A stretch of DNA of 5,843 nucleotides from RYN-431 sp036388295 (GTDB taxonomy: Bacteria > Planctomycetota > Phycisphaerae > Tepidisphaerales > Tepidisphaeraceae), in the NCBI GenBank assembly GCA_036388295.1, contig DASVSC010000160.1, forward strand, positions 1 through 5,843, in the 5' to 3' direction. A program made the position numbers and the translations under genes. Numbering within the stretch: position 1 is the stretch's first letter; each line of letters starts with the position of its first letter. Of this stretch, positions 1 to 4,859 are shown piece after piece. The notes below the pieces were generated by a model. That model was not told the DNA's origin, ran no database searches, and was given only the letters and a program-made list of their open reading frames with translations.

Positions 1-43
1 TGGGTTTTTACTTCCCGCTTTCCACTCCCGACTTCCACTCGCT
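1..43 (-). repeat. Purine-rich degenerate repeat after the LysM gene
   Basis: Read on the minus strand, this stretch is almost all purine. It is built from imperfect 7-8 base units: GAGTGGAA occurs twice, alternating with GTCGGGA- and GCGGGAA-like units. It follows the LysM stop codon directly and is cut by the window edge. It could be a short tandem repeat of the kind scattered between genes in some planctomycetes, or the purine-rich 5' leader of the next gene. No hairpin or ORF is visible in it. Confidence 0.4.
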
Positions 44-994
44 TTATTGAATGCTCGCCATCGCGGCCTTGGCGGGCAGCTTCAGTTTCATGTCGACCTT
101 GATTACGTCGCGGCCTTTTAACAGGTCGGCGTTCAGCTTGCGGATCGTTTCGATCTCGCTCTTCGAACCGAGTTCGATCGACGCGATCTTCGAGAGGGTA
201 TCGCCGGCCTTGACCACGTACGTGCGTTGGGCGACGTCGAGGGCCTTCGCCTCCGGCTTCGCGTCGGCTTTGGGCGTGGGCAGCTGGACGACGATCGTCT
301 TGGCCGCGCCGGCGGTCGGCAACAGGTAGGCATTGCCGCTGAGGATGCGGTTCGGGTCTTTCTGCAGCGACGGGTTCAGGCTGACGACGGCGTCACGGTT
401 GGCTTTGACGTTGCCGCCGGGCAACAGGGCGGCCAGCCGGCTGAGCGTGTCGCCGGGCTGGGCTTTGTATTCGCGGACACCGGTGGCGTTGGCGGCCAGC
501 TTGCTCGTCGTCTTAGCAGTGTTCGTTGCGTCGACCGGGGCATTGACCGGGACGACTACTTCGCCGACCTGCTTGGCAATGCGGGCGATCGGGTCATTGG
601 CGAACGGGTCGACCGGGGCGCGGACGACGACCGGGGCGACCGGCGTGACCAGCGGCTGCGGCTGCGGCTGGGCCATGGGCTGTTGTGGGGCGGTGACGAC
701 GACGGTCGAGGAACCTTGATTGTCCGTGGGCGTGACGACCGTCACCTGCGTGACCGGCGGCCGGGGCGTCAGGTCGGCGGGCGTCGGCACGGGCTGTTGC
801 GGCTCGGGCAGGCGGGCCGGCTCGTCGGTGGCGGCGCCGGGTGCGCTGACACCGGTCCGCACGCCGTGGCCGGCGTCGGCCAGTGGGGCGGCGGGGCGGT
901 CGTTGGAACCCGTGATGTGTTCGCTCAGCAGAATGCCCACGACCAGGATGAAGGCGAGTCCGACTAATAGGCCGATCTTGGTTTCGCGAGTCAT
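44..994 (-). CDS. Membrane-anchored protein with two LysM domains, in the ftsL position
   Basis: This 316-residue protein probably binds peptidoglycan from the outer face of the cytoplasmic membrane. After a six-residue cytoplasmic start there is one hydrophobic segment at about 7-23 (IGLLVGLAFILVVGILL), so it is a bitopic anchor or an uncleaved signal. Residues 31-130 are a low-complexity Pro/Val/Thr/Gln-rich spacer. Two LysM domains follow, at about 174-226 (YKAQPGDTLSRLAALL...NPSL...YLLP) and 257-308 (YVVKAGDTLSKIA...LNADLL...LKLP), each with the typical PGDTL/AGDTL start. The ATG is supported by a GGAG at 1000-1003, five bases upstream. It begins 21 bases after the rsmH stop, so the two genes are probably co-transcribed. 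This slot normally holds ftsL, but the protein is longer and shows no FtsL-like coiled coil. LysM identity is clear; a role in division is inferred from position only. Confidence 0.9.
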   Translation of the reverse strand: MTRETKIGLLVGLAFILVVGILLSEHITGSNDRPAAPLADAGHGVRTGVSAPGAATDEPARLPEPQQPVPTPADLTPRPPVTQVTVVTPTDNQGSSTVVVTAPQQPMAQPQPQPLVTPVAPVVVRAPVDPFANDPIARIAKQVGEVVVPVNAPVDATNTAKTTSKLAANATGVREYKAQPGDTLSRLAALLPGGNVKANRDAVVSLNPSLQKDPNRILSGNAYLLPTAGAAKTIVVQLPTPKADAKPEAKALDVAQRTYVVKAGDTLSKIASIELGSKSEIETIRKLNADLLKGRDVIKVDMKLKLPAKAAMASIQ

Positions 995-1015
995 TCTTAC
1001 TCCGGGCCCAGGGGC

Positions 1016-1921
1016 CTATGTCTTTTCTGCCACTCTCATTTTCGCCGACCGGGCTCGCGGGTTGCGGGCCGTCTCGGCGTCGTCGGGCGTGACGGGCTTA
1101 TTCGTCAGGATCTTCAGGCTTCCCGTCTGGGCCGCCGACCGGAACGCCTGTTTGACGAGCCGGTCTTCGGTCGAGTGGAAGCTGATGATCGCGATCCGCC
1201 CGCCGGGCTTCAGCAGGGCCGGGGCGGTTTTGAGGAACCGCTCCAGGTTGCCGAACTCATCGTTGACAGCCATCCGCAGGGCTAGGAACGTGCGGGTGGC
1301 CGGATCGATTTCGCCCGACCGTCGGCCGCGTGGGGCGGGCAAGACGCCCCGCACCATGTCAGCCAACTGCTCTGTGGAAGTAATCGGCGACAGCCGACGG
1401 CTCTCGACAATCTTTCTGGCGATGCGGCGGGAAAAACGTTCGTCGGCCAACTGGTACAGCGTGTCGGCTATCTTCTGTTCCGACCAGTTGTTAACGATTT
1501 GTTTGGCTGTCAGACGCTGGCGCGGGTCGAGGCGCATGTCGAGCGTGGCGTCCGCGTTGAACGACAGGCCGTATGTGTTGTCGAAGAGTTGATTCGTGCT
1601 GATGCCGAGGTCGGCCAGAATGCCGTCGACCGGGCCGACGTCGGCGTCGGCCAGGGCGTCTTGGATCTCGGCGAAGTTCGCGTGAAACAGCCGGGCCGGC
1701 AGGCCGGCGAGGCGGCCGACGGCGTACTCCAAGTTCCTAGGGTCGTAATCGAGTCCGACCAACGCGCCATCAGGCTGAACACGGCTGGCGAGCGCATGGC
1801 TATGGCCGCCCCGGCCGACGGTGCAGTCGACCATAGTCTGGCCGGGCTTCGGTGCCAGCCATTCGAGCACAGCATCGATAAGAACGGGTTCATGTCCGGT
1901 GTCTGGAAGAGGAGTACTCAC
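1016..1921 (-). CDS. rsmH: 16S rRNA (cytosine(1402)-N(4))-methyltransferase RsmH (MraW)
   Basis: RsmH is a cytoplasmic SAM-dependent enzyme that N4-methylates C1402 of 16S rRNA in the ribosomal P site. The 301 residues match the usual family length. Motifs appear in family order: HEPVL at 10-14; the SAM-binding VDCTVGRGGHSHAL at 31-44; GLDYDP at 56-61; ILADLGISTNQL at 101-112; GLSFNADATLDMRLD at 118-132; RTFLALRMAVNDEFGNL at 210-226; IISFHSTEDRLVK at 245-257; and a C-terminal RSAKMRVAEK. Small departures from the common forms are STNQL for SSPQL and STEDR for SLEDR. The start is GTG at 1921, the most upstream start in frame, and it places the conserved His at residue 10 as expected. No separate Shine-Dalgarno sequence is clear. 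A three-codon ORF (ATG TCA GGG TGA, 1929-1918) overlaps this GTG. A long leader (1922-2480) separates it from mraZ. Confidence 0.97.
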   Translation of the reverse strand: MSTPLPDTGHEPVLIDAVLEWLAPKPGQTMVDCTVGRGGHSHALASRVQPDGALVGLDYDPRNLEYAVGRLAGLPARLFHANFAEIQDALADADVGPVDGILADLGISTNQLFDNTYGLSFNADATLDMRLDPRQRLTAKQIVNNWSEQKIADTLYQLADERFSRRIARKIVESRRLSPITSTEQLADMVRGVLPAPRGRRSGEIDPATRTFLALRMAVNDEFGNLERFLKTAPALLKPGGRIAIISFHSTEDRLVKQAFRSAAQTGSLKILTNKPVTPDDAETARNPRARSAKMRVAEKT

Positions 1922-1956
1922 CCTGACATGGTACGCGCGCCGATATTTCTGTTAAA

Positions 1957-1988
1957 CCCTAAGGGTGTGCGGCGTCAGATACTTAGGG
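1957..1988 (-). terminator. Inverted repeat in the rsmH leader, weak terminator or attenuator candidate
   Basis: CCCTAAG (1988-1982 on the minus strand) pairs perfectly with CTTAGGG (1963-1957), giving a 7-bp stem with an 18-base loop. TTTAA follows the stem. The 3' arm also lies in a local palindrome, ACCCTTAGGGT (1966-1956), which could form a competing 4-bp hairpin. Two exclusive folds about 35-70 bases before the rsmH start resemble an attenuator. However, the T-run is only three bases, so intrinsic termination would be weak. Confidence 0.3.
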
Positions 1989-2084
1989 AAGGTCCTCTGT
2001 TTTTATCGGGCGTGCGAGATGAGCAAAAATTAATTTGCCTGACTGTCCGTGGTGTGTTACTTAGGCGAGTCTGTCCGGAAGTTG

Positions 2085-2106
2085 TTCGGCCCGTGCAGGG
2101 GCCGAA
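2085..2106 (-). repeat. Perfect 8-bp stem-loop
   Basis: TTCGGCCC and GGGCCGAA form a perfect 8-bp stem around a six-base loop (CTGCAC on the minus strand). It is the strongest hairpin in the mraZ-rsmH intergenic RNA. It lies at the 3' side of the GGA-loop hairpin array and carries no GGA itself. No T-run follows, so it is not a convincing intrinsic terminator. It may be a structural end of the RNA. Confidence 0.5.
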
Positions 2107-2299
2107 TGGCGTGTTGTCCGGGCGACGGTGATGAGCCGGGAATCCGTTCCCCTGCGTTGCAGCGCAGGCCCCGATCCGTGGGACGACGTCATCAGTCCAT
2201 GCCGTGCTCGAAAGGCCAGGTCAAGGGCCGTTCGGGCAAGTGAGATCGCATCCGTGCGAGGCCGGGTCGCGTCGCAACGCGCCCGGTGGCCGGTCCGTT

Positions 2300-2317
2300 T
2301 GCCACATCCTTGTGGCA
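2300..2317 (-). promoter_or_regulatory. Hairpin with a full CsrA-consensus core (ACAAGGATGT)
   Basis: A perfect 7-bp stem, TGCCACA/TGTGGCA, closes a tetraloop AGGA on the minus strand. The sequence ACAAGGATGT at the apex matches all ten bases of the ACARGGAUGU core of the published CsrA SELEX consensus RUACARGGAUGU, including the ACA/UGU closing pairs. A second copy of the same shape, GCAAGGATGC (2426-2417), swaps the closing A-U pair for G-C, which keeps the pairing. This is the best single protein-binding site candidate in the region. Confidence 0.5.
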
Positions 2318-2480
2318 GAATGGGCCGTCGGCAACTCCGCCGCTTCAAGTCGACTCCGGTCCGTCGGAGTGGGGTTCACAGTAAGTCCGTCCGGTCTGTG
2401 ACGACCGGCCAGAAGTGCATCCTTGCGGGGACGTTTCGGCCGCCCGAGGGCGGTTAGAAGCGTTCGGTCGGTCCTTCGAC

Positions 2481-2951
2481 TCAGTGCCCTCCCGACTCCA
2501 GTCGGGCCGACATTGCCGAGATCAGGTCCGGCATCTGTTCCGTCAGACGCACCTGCTCGGCCGACCAGTCTTCACGATTCCAAAGCTCGACGTGATCGCC
2601 GGCGCAAACCAGCGTGACTTCTCGTTCCAATTTGAATCCGGCAATGGTCTTGGGCGGCAGCAGGATCCGTCCCTGCTTGTCCCACACCAGCCGACTCGAC
2701 GGGCCGAACAGCGCCCGTAATAACTGCTGTTCCTGCATCGTGGGCACGATGCCGACGCGAACGGCGGCAAAGCGAGCCAAGTGGAACTTTTCCGGGTACA
2801 AAAACGCCCGGCCGCCCATGTTCATGACCACCAATGTGTCGCTCTCGCCGAACGCCTCGAGACGCTTCCTGACGTCCGCCGGCACGAGCATCCTGCCCTT
2901 GTCGTCGATCGTCAGTTCGTGTTCGCCGATCAGCGGATACCATGGCGGCAT
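2481..2951 (-). CDS. mraZ: Transcriptional regulator MraZ
   Basis: MraZ is a DNA-binding regulator with a doubled SpoVT/AbrB fold, forms ring oligomers, and represses its own dcw promoter in species where this was tested. The 156-residue product has both half-domains: residues 8-53, with GEHELTIDDKGRMLVP (DKGR at 17-20), and residues 87-130, with DKQGRILLPP (91-100) and the typical LVCAGDHVELWNREDW ending. I chose the ATG at 2951 because family members start only a few residues before the GE(Y/H)..TID.KGR segment. A TTG at 2960 is an alternative, and the purine-rich GAGAGAGAAG lies 6 bases before that TTG and 15 before the ATG. Length is normal for the family (about 140-160). It is preceded by MraZ-like boxes and followed by a 559-base gap before rsmH, unusually long for this normally tight pair. 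Confidence 0.95.
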   Translation of the reverse strand: MPPWYPLIGEHELTIDDKGRMLVPADVRKRLEAFGESDTLVVMNMGGRAFLYPEKFHLARFAAVRVGIVPTMQEQQLLRALFGPSSRLVWDKQGRILLPPKTIAGFKLEREVTLVCAGDHVELWNREDWSAEQVRLTEQMPDLISAMSARLESGGH

Positions 2952-2987
2952 TGGGGTCAAAAACCACTTCTCTCTCTCGACAGGGAT

Positions 2988-3017
2988 TTTTTACCACACG
3001 CCTCCACAACGTCGCAA
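2988..3017 (-). promoter_or_regulatory. Candidate mraZ promoter
   Basis: On the minus strand a -35-like TTGCGA (3017-3012) and a -10-like TAAAAA (2993-2988) are 18 bases apart, each matching four of six sigma-70 consensus bases. Transcription would start about 30 bases before the mraZ ATG. The match is modest. It is strengthened by the MraZ boxes lying inside the spacer and by the terminator-like hairpin just upstream, which together suggest a fresh transcription start for mraZ-rsmH-LysM. Confidence 0.35.
2994..3008 (-). promoter_or_regulatory. Putative MraZ operator, two TGTGG boxes with 10-bp period
   Basis: TGTGG occurs twice on the minus strand (3008-3004 and 2998-2994), separated by exactly five bases. 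Known MraZ operators are short G-rich direct repeats (TGGGN in E. coli, AAAGTGK-type in mollicutes) recurring every 10 bp just before mraZ. The period, the base content and the distance of about 43 bases to the mraZ ATG all fit. A third, degenerate unit may lie at 3018-3014 (GTTGC). Autoregulation is inferred. Confidence 0.55.
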
Positions 3018-3057
3018 CGGTGAATCTTCCATTGGGTCAAAGATTTCCTAAAGTACC

Positions 3058-3090
3058 AAGAAAAAGCCTGATATTTGGCGATTTTTTCTT
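3058..3090. terminator. A/T-flanked hairpin, possible bidirectional terminator
   Basis: AAGAAAAA (3058-3065) pairs with TTTTTCTT (3083-3090), and inside this GCC (3066-3068) pairs with GGC (3077-3079) around an eight-base loop, with a three-base bulge. The A-tract/GC-stem/T-tract layout reads as a terminator in both directions. The G+C stem is only three pairs, so it may be weak. It lies between the ddl-ftsQ-membrane protein group and mraZ, where a transcription boundary would be expected. Confidence 0.4.
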
Positions 3091-3141
3091 ATTGACAGCC
3101 CACGGCCACTTGTCACGAACGTGGCGGCAAGGTGAACAGGC

Positions 3142-3150
3142 TGTGGACAA
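3142..3150 (-). promoter_or_regulatory. Single DnaA-box-like site upstream of mraZ
   Basis: The minus strand reads TTGTCCACA, the form of DnaA box preferred in some G+C-rich bacteria and one base from the E. coli TTATNCACA. It partly overlaps an 11-base inverted repeat, GACAA-C-TTGTC (3146-3156). Only one copy is visible and no AT-rich unwinding element or dnaA/dnaN lies nearby, so it is not an origin. DnaA control of the dcw promoter is possible, but chance occurrence is not excluded. Confidence 0.25.
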
Positions 3151-3180
3151 CTTGTCTTTGAACGCCGTTTGATGGGTAAA

Positions 3181-3771
3181 TCAGGCGTTGCAATATACCG
3201 GTCGCCGGGAGCGGAAGGCCTTCAACAGGCCCGAAACGGCGATATGCCCAGCGGCGGGGACCGAAATCGACGCCCAGGCCGACGTGTGGAAGGCGGTGGC
3301 ACAAACGCCCAGCGTCGGGCTGAGCCGCCACGGCCAGTTCGTGATCGGGGACGGCATGCCGTACTCATTCCGGGCGTAGAAGAGGACCGGGACGGCGATC
3401 GTCAGGAAGCAGAGCCCGAATCGCGCCATTGGCCAGCGGGTCGTCCGCCCGATCAGCGCCAGCCACAGCCAGGCGACCGTCCAAAGGGTAATCGTATGTC
3501 CCACCGGCCGTCCCGACAGCAGACTGCCCAGCAGCGCGAACGGCACACACACCGCTCCCGCCCGGCTAGCGTGTGCGGCGGTGCGGAACAACGTCGGTCC
3601 CAGTAGCACGCCCAGGATCAGCTGCGCGACGGCAACGGCAAGGTCCGCGCTAGCCTCGACCGGTTCCGGAAAGCCGCCCGTCAGCCGAATCCGGCCGGCG
3701 AACAGGGCAAGGACGCCCGCCTGACCGAGCAGCCACGCCCATTCCGCGGCCACGTCGGCGCGTGTCGTCAT
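3181..3771 (-). CDS. Small multi-pass membrane protein of unknown function
   Basis: I do not recognise this 196-residue protein. It has about five to six hydrophobic segments, roughly at 11-26, 43-62, 70-86, 93-108, 117-133 and, less clearly, 152-182. Short polar turns separate them, with an Arg cluster after the last one (SRRPVYCNA end, FRSRR at 186-190). Histidines at 67, 92, 162 and 176 and an FYARNEYGMPSP loop at 131-142 are the more distinctive polar residues. I looked for exosortase signatures and did not find them. The ATG at 3771 has no clear Shine-Dalgarno sequence. It follows ftsQ by 114 bases and takes the place where ftsA/ftsZ usually lie, on the same strand. That this ORF is coding rests on its length, its hydrophobic pattern and the Arg/Gly/Pro-rich nature of the competing frames. 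Confidence 0.7.
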   Translation of the reverse strand: MTTRADVAAEWAWLLGQAGVLALFAGRIRLTGGFPEPVEASADLAVAVAQLILGVLLGPTLFRTAAHASRAGAVCVPFALLGSLLSGRPVGHTITLWTVAWLWLALIGRTTRWPMARFGLCFLTIAVPVLFYARNEYGMPSPITNWPWRLSPTLGVCATAFHTSAWASISVPAAGHIAVSGLLKAFRSRRPVYCNA

Positions 3772-3780
3772 GCGACGAGT

Positions 3781-3795
3781 TTAGCCGGCGGCTAA
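3781..3795. other. Short palindrome between ftsQ and the membrane protein gene
   Basis: TTAGCC and GGCTAA form a perfect 6-bp inverted repeat around three bases, 9 bases upstream of the membrane protein ATG. With no T-run it is not a good terminator. It could be a small RNA hairpin that affects initiation of that gene, or a chance palindrome. Confidence 0.25.
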
Positions 3796-3885
3796 CGAAG
3801 GCGCGACGGTACGGTTCGTTCGCCACAGGTCCGCGCCAAAGCAGGCGGCATGTGCGTAGTGCAAGACGGGAAGCGGGACATCCGC

Positions 3886-4839
3886 TTAATGTCCGACGTC
3901 GATCGACGCCCGCTGGTTCGGCGCGGTCGGGCTGTCGAAGCGTAAGTCGATCCAAGGCAGGTTCATGTCCACCCGCCCGGTCTGGCGACAGGCCTGCTGC
4001 AGCACGTCCAGCTTGCGGTCCACCCGCTGCTCGACGAAAAACGCCCGGCTGCTCGGGGCCTGGCCCCAACGGACCTGCGTGTCGTAGCGCGTGATCAGGT
4101 TGATCTGGCTCTCGTTCGCATTCACCCGGCCGTCATAGTTGGCGACGTCCACACGCGTGATCTGGTCGGCGTACGGCTTGTCCGACAGCAGGGCGATCAG
4201 CTCCAGGCCCGCCCGCAAATCTTTGCCCGGCCAGGGTTTACCGACGTCTTCGGGGAAGTGGGCGACGCCCTCGATAATGCGAAACAGCGGCCTACCGCCG
4301 GTGGCGGTCATCTGCTGCACCTGCGACGGGTTGAACCGCTCCGGCAGCCGCACGCCGTCGGCGTCGACGTACCAGAACGACTCCTGCCATCGCACCATCG
4401 CCACCGGCGTGCGGAACTCGGCGTCGATCTCGATCACGTCGCCCGGGGCCGAGCCGTAAGTGCGGCGTAGCGACTTCACCGACCGCACCCACGGGCTGCG
4501 CGACAGCGCCACGGCCCGGTCGGCCAACGCCTGGCGATCGGTCGCCGGCGACGGCACGAGCGGCTGGGCGGCCGACAGCACCTGCTCGGCGATTTTCGGG
4601 TTCATCCAGGCCGGCGGTCCGCCCGCCAGCACCACCGCTGGCGGCGTCTCCCGGCGTTCGACGCGCTCGACGTACCGATTCGACACCACAAACCCACCGA
4701 CGCAAATCGAACCCAACAGGCTCGCACACAAGCCGTTAAAGGCAATGGCCTTCAGCCGTGCCTTGGCCTCGGGCGACATCGGGGCCCGGGGGGGGCGGGG
4801 CGTTTTTTTGGCAGGTTGGGCGGCTTTTTTCGCTGGCAT
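3886..4839 (-). CDS. ftsQ: Cell division protein FtsQ
   Basis: FtsQ is a bitopic divisome protein whose periplasmic POTRA and beta domains scaffold FtsB/FtsL in model bacteria. The 317 residues have the right plan: a basic, Pro/Lys-rich cytoplasmic tail (1-32), one membrane helix (about 33-52), a weakly conserved POTRA-like region (about 66-125), and a beta domain. In the last, SPWVRSVKSL...RTPVAMVRWQESFWYVDADGVRL (115-165) is the classic FtsQ strand pattern, and ITRVDVANYDGRVN...TRYDTQVRWG (227-259) with the final MNLPWIDLRFDSP (292-304) completes it. The open frame runs further upstream, inside ddl. The ATG at 4839 is chosen because it starts 20 bases after the ddl stop and gives the normal topology; it has no clear Shine-Dalgarno sequence, so translation may be coupled to ddl. 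The tail is encoded by slippery runs (8 C at 4795-4788, A runs at 4809-4803 and 4830-4825). Confidence 0.88.
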   Translation of the reverse strand: MPAKKAAQPAKKTPRPPRAPMSPEAKARLKAIAFNGLCASLLGSICVGGFVVSNRYVERVERRETPPAVVLAGGPPAWMNPKIAEQVLSAAQPLVPSPATDRQALADRAVALSRSPWVRSVKSLRRTYGSAPGDVIEIDAEFRTPVAMVRWQESFWYVDADGVRLPERFNPSQVQQMTATGGRPLFRIIEGVAHFPEDVGKPWPGKDLRAGLELIALLSDKPYADQITRVDVANYDGRVNANESQINLITRYDTQVRWGQAPSSRAFFVEQRVDRKLDVLQQACRQTGRVDMNLPWIDLRFDSPTAPNQRASIDVGH

Positions 4840-4859
4840 ACGGTCTGCTGCTTTATCGG

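Larger units (their letters stand above)
2041..2480 (-). ncRNA. Candidate CsrA-binding RNA (CsrB/RsmZ-like), or multi-site leader/3'UTR, between mraZ and rsmH
   Basis: The gap between mraZ and rsmH (1922-2480) has no credible ORF but is rich in short hairpins. On the minus strand it has 18 GGA triplets against 6 on the other strand, and 11 are ANGGAY; by rough hand estimate about 10 and 1 would be expected. Many sit in hairpin loops: GTCG[AAGGAC]CGAC 2480-2467; GCA[AGGA]TGC 2426-2417; a 6-bp stem with two ACGGAC/CCGGAC sites 2401-2376; ACTCCG[ACGGAC]CGGAGT 2370-2353; TGCCACA[AGGA]TGTGGCA 2317-2300; TCGCA[CGGA]TGCGA 2259-2246; CCCA[CGGA]T(C)GGG 2182-2170; GGGAA[CGGA]TTCCC 2151-2138. Hairpins without GGA lie between them (2440-2453, 2262-2286, 2151-2168, 2085-2106). 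CsrA dimers bind GGA in such loops. No strong promoter or terminator marks the ends, so it may be the mraZ 3'UTR or rsmH 5' leader rather than a free sRNA. I saw no sign of RNase P RNA, tmRNA or SRP RNA. Confidence 0.5.

Noticed and set aside
227..967. Long plus-strand ORFs opposite the LysM, rsmH, ftsQ and ddl genes
   Set aside because: Their products are Arg/Gly/Asp-rich low-complexity readings of the antisense strand, and each overlaps a gene with clear family motifs.
1000..1020. GC-rich inverted repeat between rsmH and the LysM gene
   Set aside because: The arms (GGCCC/GGGCC) leave almost no loop and have no T-run. The gap is only 21 bases and includes the LysM ribosome binding site, so a terminator is unlikely.
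2061..2348. A 95-codon minus-strand ORF within the mraZ-rsmH gap
   Set aside because: Its product is Arg/Thr/Ala-rich without hydrophobic core or family motif, and it runs through the hairpin array. It looks like a chance open frame in G+C-rich DNA.
1922..2480. RNase P RNA, tmRNA or SRP RNA in the mraZ-rsmH gap
   Set aside because: I looked on both strands for the conserved RNase P core segments, the tmRNA ends and T-arm, and the SRP GGAAG apex, and found none.
3093..3098. A perfect TTGACA on the plus strand as a -35 box
   Set aside because: No acceptable -10 lies 16-18 bases downstream, and no plus-strand gene follows.
3181..3771. Exosortase/archaeosortase identity for the membrane protein
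   Set aside because: The conserved Cys, Arg and His motifs of that family are not present in the expected transmembrane context.
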